From positions 62,001 to 126,000 of the forward strand of contig NZ_LFME01000007.1 in the NCBI RefSeq assembly GCF_001043115.1: a DNA stretch of 64,000 bases. Reading direction: 5' to 3'. The translations under genes were made by a program, and so were the position numbers. Under the pieces are notes generated by a model that saw only the letters and a program-made list of their open reading frames with translations, was not told the origin of the DNA and searched no databases. This stretch comes from Xanthomonas sp. NCPPB 1128. Lineage in GTDB: Bacteria > Pseudomonadota > Gammaproteobacteria > Xanthomonadales > Xanthomonadaceae. Of this stretch, positions 1 through 8,762 are shown in pieces (positions within the stretch are counted from its first letter, which is position 1; every line of letters starts with the position of its first letter).

Positions 1-689
1 ACGTGATCGCGGTGGCGGCTACCACGTCCTCGCGGGCCAAGGCCAGCTACTCGAACTACGGCGCGGGCATCGACATCTCCGCGCCGGGCTCGAACATCCT
101 GTCCACGCTCAACGACGGCACCACCACCCCGGGCAACCCGAGCTATGCCTCGTACAACGGCACCTCGATGGCGACCCCGCACGTGGCCGGCGTGGTCGCG
201 CTGATGCAGTCGGTGGCGCCGACCGCGCTGACCCCGGCGCAGGTGGAAAGCACCATCAAGAACACCGCCGCCAGCTTCTCCTGCTCGCAGGGCTGCGGCG
301 CCGGCCTGCTCGATGCCAACGCAGCGGTCACTGCGGCGCAGAGCGGCAGCAGCGGTGGCGGCGGCGGCGGTGGTGGCAGCAGCAACGAGCTGCAGGACGG
401 CGTGGCGGTCACCAACCTCAGCGCCAACAGCGGCTCCTCGCTGAACTACACGGTCAAGGTGCCGTCCGGTGCCAGCAGCCTGGTGGTCACCACCTCCGGC
501 GGCAGCGGCGATGCCGACCTGTACGTGCGTTTCGGCAGCGCGCCGACCGATTCGGCCTACGACTGCCGTCCGTACAAGAACGGCAACAACGAGAGCTGCA
601 CCTTCAACTCCCCGCAGGCCGGCACCTACTACGTGCGGGTGAAGGCGTACAGCACGTTCTCCGGGCTCAGCCTGAAGGCCGACTACTGA
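1..689 (+). CDS. Subtilisin-like (S8) extracellular serine protease, 3' part
   Basis: The 5' end lies outside the window; the frame is open from the first bases. The visible 228 residues begin inside the peptidase S8 domain. The GTSMATPHVAG motif (visible residues 53-63) carries the nucleophile Ser55; the Asp and His of the triad would lie upstream. A glycine/serine linker at about residues 115-126 joins it to a C-terminal pre-peptidase (PPC) domain of about 90 residues, usual in type II-secreted proteases and normally removed after export. Cysteines at 93/98 and 188/198 probably form disulfides, fitting an extracellular enzyme. Family knowledge: degrades host or environmental protein. A strong terminator follows about 100 bp downstream, so this gene ends its transcript. 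Confidence 0.93.
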   Translation, partial: VIAVAATTSSRAKASYSNYGAGIDISAPGSNILSTLNDGTTTPGNPSYASYNGTSMATPHVAGVVALMQSVAPTALTPAQVESTIKNTAASFSCSQGCGAGLLDANAAVTAAQSGSSGGGGGGGGSSNELQDGVAVTNLSANSGSSLNYTVKVPSGASSLVVTTSGGSGDADLYVRFGSAPTDSAYDCRPYKNGNNESCTFNSPQAGTYYVRVKAYSTFSGLSLKADY

Positions 690-788
690 GGCACTCCGTC
701 GCGGCGGCCGCGTGATGGCCGCCGCGCACCTCCCGGTGCCGGATCGCAGCGGTCGGCCAGGACGATGCCGATGCTGCCACTCTCGGTC

Positions 789-816
789 GCCCCGCGCTTC
801 GGCGCGGGGCTTTTTT
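789..816 (+). terminator. Intrinsic terminator after the S8 protease
   Basis: A perfect 9-bp GC stem (789-797 with 802-810) closed by a TTCG tetraloop is followed directly by six T residues. This is a textbook rho-independent terminator for the protease transcript. Confidence 0.93.
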
Positions 817-1012
817 ATGCGGGCAGTGCATGCGCTGTCGCGGGGCGCGCCATGGCGCTACGCCCTGCCGGCCATCGCGGTAGTTGTCGCGCGGATCCGG
901 TCGATGGCACGACCGCGTGGAGCTTGCTGCCCGCCGCTGCGACGGCGCAGGCCGCTGGCCGGCGCGGCGATCGGAAGGATCGCGATCTACGCCACCCGCT
1001 CCGGCGTCGCCA
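817..1012. other. Spacer between protease terminator and ybaK
   Basis: Together with 690-788 this makes a gene-free stretch of 323 bp. Apart from the terminator I see no conserved coding, repeat or promoter signal. Several open frames pass through it but their sequence is arginine/proline-rich, typical of non-coding GC-rich DNA. Confidence 0.6.
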
Positions 1013-1486
1013 TCACTCGCACAGATCGCAGGCGCGCGCCTGCAGAGCGTCGAGGACCTGCGCGGCGTCCATCTCCAGCAGCAGGCCGCGTTGTCCGGCG
1101 TTGAACCACACGCTGCCCGCGCCCAGCGCCGATTGCTCCACCAGCACCGGCGCCGGCCGTTGCTGGCCCAGTGGGCTGATGCCGCCGACCTTGTAGCCGG
1201 TGCGGCGCTCGGCCTCTGCGGCCTCCATCATCCGTGCCGCCTTGCCGCCCGCCGCGGCGGCCAGCTTCTTCAACTGCACGCGGCGGTCGGACGGCACCAC
1301 CACGCAGACCGCGCGCGTGTCGACCCAGGCCATCAGACTCTTCAGCACCCGCTCCGGCGGCAGGCCCAGCGCTTGCGCGGCCTGCAGGCCCTTGGCGCCG
1401 GCTTCGGCGGCGTAGTCGTAGGGATGCAGCCGATAGACGACGCCGGCTGCGTCCAATGCCTTGGTCGCGCGCGTGGCCTTGGACAT
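1013..1486 (-). CDS. ybaK: YbaK/EbsC-type aminoacyl-tRNA deacylase
   Basis: 157 residues, normal for the stand-alone YbaK family, which hydrolyses Cys-tRNA(Pro) made in error by prolyl-tRNA synthetase. The conserved substrate-binding Lys is Lys49 in VLKSL. The KVGGISPLGQ segment and the GLLLEMD segment near the C terminus are family hallmarks. It is the last gene of a minus-strand cluster and begins 9 bp after the asparaginase-domain stop, so the two are co-transcribed. The cytoplasmic proofreading role is inferred from the family; Cys-tRNA(Pro) against another tRNA substrate cannot be settled from sequence. Confidence 0.93.
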   Translation of the reverse strand: MSKATRATKALDAAGVVYRLHPYDYAAEAGAKGLQAAQALGLPPERVLKSLMAWVDTRAVCVVVPSDRRVQLKKLAAAAGGKAARMMEAAEAERRTGYKVGGISPLGQQRPAPVLVEQSALGAGSVWFNAGQRGLLLEMDAAQVLDALQARACDLCE

Positions 1487-1495
1487 CGCGGTCGC

Positions 1496-1981
1496 TCAGG
1501 CGGCTTCGAAGCGGTTCGCCGCCACGTTCTTGCGCACCTTCTGCGGATCCCAGATGCGCCCGTTCATGGCGATGTAGACGCCGGCCGGCAGCGACTGCAC
1601 CGCACCGACCGCGCAGCCGATGTTGAACTCGGCGTCCGAGCCGCGGAAGCGCGCCGGGTTCAGCGCGCCGGTCATCACGATGGTCTTGCCCTCGATCGCC
1701 TGCAGCACCTTGCCGGTCTGCACCATCGAGTCGGTGCCGTGGGTGATCAGCACGTGCCGCGCCGACTGCGCAGCGATGGTGGCGCGGATCAGTTCGCGGT
1801 CTTCGTCGGTGATGTGCAGCGAATCCTTGCGGATGATCGGGATCACGGTGAAGCGGAAGGTCACGCCCAGTTCCTTGAGGATCTGGCCGATCTGCGGGTC
1901 GCCGATCTGGTAGTCGGACTTGTCGTCGAAGTAGATCTTGTCGATCGTGCCGCCGGTGGTGACGATCAGGAGTTCTTCCAT
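1496..1981 (-). CDS. Single-domain asparaginase-like protein
   Basis: 161 residues carrying only the N-terminal catalytic half of the L-asparaginase fold. Both active-site threonine motifs are present: TTGGTID near the N terminus and THGTDS in the middle. A MTGALNPARFRGSDAEFN segment follows. The usual C-terminal domain of 330-residue asparaginases is missing and there is no frameshifted remnant downstream, because ybaK starts 9 bp later. The start at 1981 gives the family-like beginning MEELLIVTTGGT; an upstream in-frame start would add 62 arginine/tryptophan-rich residues of spacer. Hydrolysis of Asn or a related amide is inferred; substrate unknown. Confidence 0.85.
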   Translation of the reverse strand: MEELLIVTTGGTIDKIYFDDKSDYQIGDPQIGQILKELGVTFRFTVIPIIRKDSLHITDEDRELIRATIAAQSARHVLITHGTDSMVQTGKVLQAIEGKTIVMTGALNPARFRGSDAEFNIGCAVGAVQSLPAGVYIAMNGRIWDPQKVRKNVAANRFEAA

Positions 1982-2060
1982 TGCCGTTCCTAGAAGCATG
2001 TCGGGACGCGGCCGTGGCCGCGCAGGCCGTCCATGATACCGGGCGCGGCGGGGCGGCCGC

Positions 2061-4357
<2,297 letters not shown>

Positions 4358-4361
<4 letters not shown>

Positions 4362-5005
4362 CCGCCATGCGCCTGTTGTTCCCGCTGTTCGCCGCCGCCG
4401 CCCTGCTCGCCGGGTGCGACCGCCAGCCCACGCCCAAGCCGGCCGACGGCACTGCCACGTCCGCAGCGCCATCCGCGCCCAAGGCGCCGACCGCCCCGCC
4501 AGCGCCGGAGGCCCCGGCCGCTCCGGCGGCAGGACCGTCCGTGGTGCAGGAGACCCGCCCCGAGCCGACCCTGAAGATGAAGGCGGTGGATGGGCGCGAG
4601 TACGACCTGGCCGCGCACCGCGGGCAATGGGTGGTGGTGAATTTCTGGGCCACCTGGTGCGCGCCGTGCCTGAAGGAGATGCCGGAGTTGTCGGCCCTGC
4701 ACGTGATGCGCGACAACATCGAGGTGGTGGGCCTGGCCTACGAGGACATCGAGCCGGCGGAGATGCAGGCGTTCCTGAAGCAGCATCCGGTCGCCTACCC
4801 GATCGTCATCGTCGACACCTATGCGCCGCCGGCCGACTTCGCCACCCCGCGCGGCCTGCCGATGACCTACCTGATCGCGCCCGACGGCAAGGTCGCCAAG
4901 CAGTTCCTGGGGCCAGTCACCGCCCACGACATCGAAACCGCGATTGCCGCCGCCGGTGGCCCGGCGCCCGGGCAGGGCAAGGGGAGGGCGAAGGCGGCGG
5001 GGTGA
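4358..5005 (+). CDS. TlpA-like thioredoxin lipoprotein
   Basis: 215 residues. A signal peptide ends in the lipobox LLAGC with Cys20 as the lipidation site, so the protein is anchored to a membrane on the periplasmic side. Residues 28-60 are an Ala/Pro linker. From about 68 a TlpA/ResA-type thioredoxin domain follows, with the redox motif WCAPC at 100-104 and a cis-Pro loop GLPMTYL near 170. Such proteins reduce periplasmic disulfides, for example during cytochrome c maturation or oxidant defence; the partner is unknown. It overlaps yihY by four bases and is translated from the same mRNA. Confidence 0.9.
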
Positions 5006-5143
5006 GGGTGTCTGGCTAGGTGGCGTGGCCGCTGCCGCCCGGGATTGGGCATTCGGGATTGGGGATTGGAATGCGCGCTTCCGTGCATGCGGAAGCGCCA
5101 TCAGGTCGCCATCAGGTCGCCGTCGAATCGCTATCGAATCGCC

Positions 5144-5167
5144 GTAGGAGCGGCTTCAGCCGCGACC
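5144..5167 (+). repeat. GTAG-type REP palindrome
   Basis: The unit starts GTAGGAGCGGC, has a short loop TTCA, and closes with GCCGCGACC. It matches GTAG-headed REP elements known from Xanthomonas and Stenotrophomonas. Further copies are at 5302, 5369, 56456 and 56495. Confidence 0.85.
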
Positions 5168-5243
5168 CGGAAGGCTGACCGATGGTGGCGCCGCGGCTAA
5201 ACCCGACCTCCATTCGATGCGTCGGAAACCGAGGGCAGTCTTT

Positions 5244-5267
5244 GTGGGAGGGACTTCAGTCCCGACG
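5244..5267 (+). repeat. Variant REP palindrome (GTGG head)
   Basis: Same architecture as the neighbouring REP but with head GTGGGAG and stem GGGACTTCAGTCCC. Both stem sides have changed together (GGGACT/AGTCCC instead of GCGGCT/AGCCGC), a compensatory pattern that suggests the fold is what is kept. Confidence 0.65.
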
Positions 5268-5301
5268 CCTTGCGCGACGGGACGATGGGATGGCTTCGCT
5301 C

Positions 5302-5324
5302 GTCGCGGCTGAAGCCGCTCCTAC
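5302..5324 (-). repeat. GTAG-type REP palindrome, inverted
   Basis: Reads GTAGGAGCGGCTTCAGCCGC on the minus strand. It lies back to back with the plus-strand copy at 5369, about 45 bp away, heads facing each other. Confidence 0.85.
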
Positions 5325-5368
5325 AGGAGGCAGGCGCCTGCCTTGCACTTCGGTAGCCGAGATCCAGC

Positions 5369-5392
5369 GTAGGAGCGGCTTCAGCCGCGACC
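5369..5392 (+). repeat. GTAG-type REP palindrome
   Basis: Identical over the core to the 5144 copy (GTAGGAGCGGC, TTCA, GCCGCGACC). It is the last REP before the 3' end of ppk2. Confidence 0.85.
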
Positions 5393-5467
5393 GGTTTCCC
5401 CGAAGCGGCGAACCGCGGGTGCCCAACAGCGTGCGGTCGGACGATGGCTGCACGCCGCACCCAATCC

Positions 5468-6256
5468 CTAGTCCCCACTCCCGATCTCATACGACGGAAT
5501 CGGCTGCAGCAGTCCGAACTTTTCCTTGTGCAGCTTGTGCTTCAGCGGCGGCAGTTCCAGGTCCGGTTCGTGCAGGCGGGTTTCCGGCAACTGGTCGAGC
5601 AGGTGCCGGATCAGGGTCAGGCGGCCGCGCTTCTGGTCGTTGAAATCCACCAGGGTCCACGGCGCGTAGTCGCGGTGGGTGGCTTCCAGCATCGCTTCGC
5701 GCGCGCGGGTGTAGTCGGCGTACTGGCTGCGCGACTTCAGGTCCACCGGCGACAGCTTCCAGCCCTTCAGCGGATCGTGCAGGCGCTCGGCGAAGCGCTT
5801 TTCCTGCTGCGCCTGGTCCACGCACAGCCAGTACTTGAACAGGCGGATGCCATCGTCCACCAGCAGCCGCTCGAACAATGGGGTCTGGCGCAGGAAGGCG
5901 TGGTACTCGGCATCGCTGCAGTAGCCCATAACCCGTTCCACGCCGGCGCGGTTGTACCAGCTGCGGTCCATCAGCACGATCTCGCCGGCGGCCGGCAGGT
6001 GCGCGACGTGGCGCTGGAAATACCACTGCGTGGCTTCGCGGTCGGTCGGCTTGGGCAGGGCCACCACCCGGCACTGGCGCGGATTCAGGTGTTCGGCGAT
6101 GGCCTGGATCGCGCCGCCCTTGCCGGCGGTGTCGCGGCCTTCGAACAGCACCAGCACGCGCTCGCCGCTGTGCTGCACCGCCTGCGCCATCGCCATCAGT
6201 TCCAGCTGCAGCGGCTGCATCAGGGCCTTGTACTGCTTGCGCTTGAGATGGCTCAT
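5468..6256 (-). CDS. ppk2: Polyphosphate kinase 2 (PPK2 family)
   Basis: 262 residues, the one-domain PPK2 type. The Walker A loop GRDTAGKGG is at 40-48 and the Walker B segment LMDRSWYNRAGVE at about 94-106. Basic lid residues follow in the KGWKLSPVDL stretch. The enzyme moves phosphate between polyphosphate and nucleotides; ADP or AMP as acceptor cannot be told by eye. Its ATG overlaps the stop of the upstream HTH gene by four bases, so the pair is coupled. The last residues (EIGSGD) and the stop are encoded inside a C-rich heptad-like repeat on the plus strand (5459-5486), so the tail may be repeat-derived. Confidence 0.93.
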   Translation of the reverse strand: MSHLKRKQYKALMQPLQLELMAMAQAVQHSGERVLVLFEGRDTAGKGGAIQAIAEHLNPRQCRVVALPKPTDREATQWYFQRHVAHLPAAGEIVLMDRSWYNRAGVERVMGYCSDAEYHAFLRQTPLFERLLVDDGIRLFKYWLCVDQAQQEKRFAERLHDPLKGWKLSPVDLKSRSQYADYTRAREAMLEATHRDYAPWTLVDFNDQKRGRLTLIRHLLDQLPETRLHEPDLELPPLKHKLHKEKFGLLQPIPSYEIGSGD

Positions 6257-6597
6257 TTGCTGCTCCGCTTGCGGGTGCCGGTGCCGGCCATGCTGCGCGC
6301 CACTTCCAGCAGCGCGCCCTGCTGGCGGGCGTCGAGGGCGCGGTAGGCCTGCAGCAGGTCGTGTTCGCCGCGGGTGCGCGCCGGGTCCAACTGGCTGGCC
6401 AGTTCGCCGAGCAGGGCGCCGGCGGGGACGCCGAAGGTGCGCGCCAGCGCGGTGAGCTGGGCGCGTCCGGGCAGTTTCTCGCCGGCCATCCAGGCCTTGA
6501 CCGTGGCCGCGCCGGCGCGGGGAATGGCCGCGGCGATGTCCGCGGCGCTCATGCCGCTGGCCTTGGCCAGCAGGCGCAACGTGGTGTCCAGGGGCAT
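6253..6597 (-). CDS. Small helix-turn-helix protein
   Basis: 114 residues. Residues 1-65 read as a Cro/XRE-like HTH: MSAADIAAAIPRAGAATVKAWMAGEKLPGRAQL, where GAATVKAWMAGE would be the recognition helix and its turn. The C-terminal half is helical and basic, ending TRKRSSK. No ligand domain is visible. It lies between moaB (13 bp gap) and ppk2 (4-bp overlap), so it is made with both. Autoregulation or control of the ppk2 cluster is an inference from position. Confidence 0.75.
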   Translation of the reverse strand: MPLDTTLRLLAKASGMSAADIAAAIPRAGAATVKAWMAGEKLPGRAQLTALARTFGVPAGALLGELASQLDPARTRGEHDLLQAYRALDARQQGALLEVARSMAGTGTRKRSSK

Positions 6598-6610
6598 GCG
6601 GGAGTCCAGG

Positions 6611-7129
6611 TCATTCCTTCAGGCGCGGGCGCAGCGTGGCCAGATTGCAGGGGCGGGTGCGGGCATCCAGTTGCGCAGCGATGATCCGCTCCCAGGCCGT
6701 GCGGCAGGCCGAGGTGGAGCCGGGCAGGCAGAACAGGAAGGTGGCGTTGGCCAGGCCGGCGAAGGCGCGTGACTGCAGCGAGGAGGTGCCGATCTCCTCG
6801 ACGCTGATCGCACGGAACAGTTCGCCGAACCCCGGCATCTGCTTGTCCAGCAGCGGCAGCAGGGCCTCGGGCGTGGAATCGCGGCCGGTGAAGCCAGTGC
6901 CGCCGGTGACCAGGATGCCGTCCACCTCGGGGGCGGCGATCCAGGCCGAGACCGTGGCGCGCATCCGGTAGCGGTCGTCCGGCAGCAACTCCCGTGCGTG
7001 CAGGCGATGGCCGGCGCCGCCGAGGGCGGTGATCAGGTAGTCGCCGGAGCTGTCCTGTTCGAGGGTGCGCGTGTCCGAGACGGTCAGCACGCACAGGTTC
7101 AAGGCGATGAAGTCGGCGTTGGCGCTCAT
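6611..7129 (-). CDS. moaB: Molybdenum cofactor biosynthesis protein B
   Basis: 172 residues, typical of MoaB/Mog. Hallmarks are TVSDTRTLEQDSSGDYL near residue 16, the molybdopterin-binding GGTGFTGRDSTPEAL loop near 77 and the LPGSTSACRTAWE segment near 137. The family adenylates molybdopterin or is a close paralogue of unknown exact step; MoaB against MogA is not decided here. It is the first gene of the moaB-HTH-ppk2 cluster. No other molybdenum gene is in the window. Confidence 0.92.
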   Translation of the reverse strand: MSANADFIALNLCVLTVSDTRTLEQDSSGDYLITALGGAGHRLHARELLPDDRYRMRATVSAWIAAPEVDGILVTGGTGFTGRDSTPEALLPLLDKQMPGFGELFRAISVEEIGTSSLQSRAFAGLANATFLFCLPGSTSACRTAWERIIAAQLDARTRPCNLATLRPRLKE

Positions 7130-7290
7130 GGCGGCAGCCTAGCGGCTCGCCCGGCCGGCGTACAGCCTGCCTGCGCCGCCGCTTCAGCTGCGGTGGCGCC
7201 GCGGCCATCGCCTGCCGGATGAGACCGGCCCGCACCCGGCAGAGGCAGGCCGCGTGGCGTGTCGGCCCCGCGTGAGGCCGATGCCGGCGC

Positions 7291-7569
7291 CTAATCGCGA
7301 TCGAGCCGCTTCATGCTGAGGATCGGCGTATTGATCAGGCGATTGCCGATGGTGAATTGCAGGATGGTTGCGCCCTCCACGTGAATCCAGGCGTCCTGGC
7401 TGCGGATATGCAGGAAGGTGGTGTCCTTTTCGGCGAAACCATCGGGATCCGCGCGCAGGAACACGGTGCCGTTGCCGTTCGCCGCGCCGGTCATGCGGAC
7501 GGCGGTGTTGTTGGTGATTGCGGCGGTGTCGGCATTGCGCGCGACGCCGATCAGCACTTCGAAAGCCAT
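7291..7569 (-). CDS. Conserved-looking hypothetical protein, 92 aa
   Basis: I do not recognise the family. The start at 7569 is fixed by a good ribosome binding site (GAGGAG, 7 nt before ATG); a start five codons earlier would overlap it. The protein is soluble, without signal peptide or cysteines, and looks like a small beta-rich domain with alternating hydrophobic residues (ATILQFTIGNRLINTPIL). Codon use fits the neighbours less well at the Asn/Thr-rich ITNNTAVRMTGAANGNG stretch. It stands alone between moaB and the SoxR-box gene. Confidence 0.7.
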   Translation of the reverse strand: MAFEVLIGVARNADTAAITNNTAVRMTGAANGNGTVFLRADPDGFAEKDTTFLHIRSQDAWIHVEGATILQFTIGNRLINTPILSMKRLDRD

Positions 7570-7857
7570 GGCAAGTCTCCTCATTGATCAGCACGGGTAT
7601 GGGCGGGGCCCGGCAGGGCACGCCGGTCGCCGCGCGTTGCAGCGCGACAGGGCCACTATCGTTGGCGCGGGAGGAGGGGGCGCTCGGCGCAAGCCTGATT
7701 GCCGAGGGGCGAACGTCTGATTGCGGCATGGTCGCGCATCGAAATGTTCATCCGGAGCGGTTGGCCGCTTCGCTAGTCGATCGCCCCGGATGCGGTGGAG
7801 CGGGATGGTCGCGCGTGTCGGCCGATCCAGACCTGCGTGCGACGTGGTTGCCATCTT

Positions 7858-8457
7858 TCATGTCAGGGCCAGCGTGCGTGGCCGGAAGCGGCGTACGCTG
7901 GCGGCACGATCGGCGGCCAGCGGCAGGCGCTCTGGCTCGCGCTGCAGGGCGCGTCGCTGCGCGTCGGCGCTGAGCCACTCGGTGCATTCGAGCAGGGTGC
8001 GGCCGTCGTCGGACAGATACAGATGCGCGGCGATCAACCCGCGCAGCGCATGCGCGCCATCCTGCAGAGCGGCGAAGGCGGTATCGGCACGACCCTGTGC
8101 CTGCGCTGCATCGCGTGTCGCGATGCGTGTCACCACCACACAGGATGGCGCACGGTGCGGATCGGACACGCCGCTGCGAATGCGCCGATAACGGCGCAGT
8201 GTCCTACGCAGCCCAGGCAGACGTGTGCGCAGCAGTTCATGCAGTTCGGGCGCCGCGTCGCAGCAGCAGCGTGCATACAGCAGGTCGGGCGTGTCGCCCA
8301 GGGACTCCATCCAGGTCAGGGCATGCAGGCGGTGGTCGCACAGGCCGCGCACGCGATCGAGCAATGCGATGCGGTCGGGAAGAGGCGCCTCGGCAAGCAG
8401 CATGCTGCGCGCGGGTGCGGAAGAAACGGGCGTTGGGATCGGGAACGGCAGCGACAT
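7858..8457 (-). CDS. Putative monooxygenase-like protein under a SoxR-type promoter
   Basis: 199 residues. Most of it is not recognisable, but residues about 142-175 (RGLIAAHLYLSDDGRTLLECTEW) resemble the second half of antibiotic biosynthesis monooxygenase (ABM)-type dimeric barrels, where a strand carrying a DGR turn precedes a conserved Trp. The N-terminal half is helical and Cys/Arg-rich. A MerR/SoxR-type promoter ends about 28 bp upstream. SoxR regulons of pseudomonads and Streptomyces include monooxygenase-type genes, which fits. No strong ribosome binding site is seen, so the start is tentative. Function by similarity only. Confidence 0.55.
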   Translation of the reverse strand: MSLPFPIPTPVSSAPARSMLLAEAPLPDRIALLDRVRGLCDHRLHALTWMESLGDTPDLLYARCCCDAAPELHELLRTRLPGLRRTLRRYRRIRSGVSDPHRAPSCVVVTRIATRDAAQAQGRADTAFAALQDGAHALRGLIAAHLYLSDDGRTLLECTEWLSADAQRRALQREPERLPLAADRAASVRRFRPRTLALT

Positions 8458-8762
8458 CGCGGGGTCTGCACGGGAGCATGCGCGCAGTGTCGGACCTCAA
8501 GTTGACTTGAGGTCAAGCGCTACGGTGGCTCGACGTGCGAGATGAACAACGTGCACATGCGCCTCACAGACTGCGTTGGCCGCGTCGCTGCGACCTGCAG
8601 CGGTGGGCCGTTCATCCCATGGGTGCGCCATGACCTTGCGTGCGCTGGGCGATGAGAGGCGGCGATGCGCATGTACCCGCGGCGATGCCGATGGCGACGT
8701 CGCCATGCAGTGCGTTGTTTGATGCACCGCCGCGGCCCTGTGGCGCATCCGCAAACGATCGA
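8458..8762. other. Intergenic region holding the SoxR-type promoter
   Basis: 305 bp between the 3' end of the ogt gene and the start of the monooxygenase-like gene. The SoxR dyad is at 8494-8513. I find no divergent soxR gene: the plus strand to the right is the antisense of ogt. The rest (8517-8762) shows nothing recognisable. Confidence 0.6.
8486..8516 (-). promoter_or_regulatory. SoxR box within a 19-bp-spacer promoter
   Basis: The dyad ACCTCAAGTTGACTTGAGGT (8494-8513) has perfect 9-bp arms around a 2-bp centre and matches the known SoxR operator core CCTCAAGTTAACTTGAGG. Read on the minus strand it lies between a -35 TTGACC (8511-8516) and a -10-like GACACT (8486-8491) separated by exactly 19 bp, the over-long spacing typical of MerR-family activated promoters. 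The predicted start lies about 20 nt before the ATG at 8457. Confidence 0.88.

Larger units (their letters stand above)
5006..5467. other. Gene-free repeat patch between thioredoxin and ppk2 genes
   Basis: 462 bp without a gene. It holds a one-armed heptad-like array at 5040-5069, a short tandem duplication at about 5099-5142 (two CAGGTCGCC units followed by two TCGAATCGC units), three GTAG-headed REP palindromes and one variant, and the start of a complementary C-rich array that runs into the end of ppk2. The genes on both sides point inward, so this is a convergent junction. Confidence 0.8.

Noticed and set aside
8517-8762. Search for a divergent soxR gene beside the SoxR box.
   Set aside because: No plus-strand frame with a MerR-type helix-turn-helix or a CxxCxC-type cluster is present.
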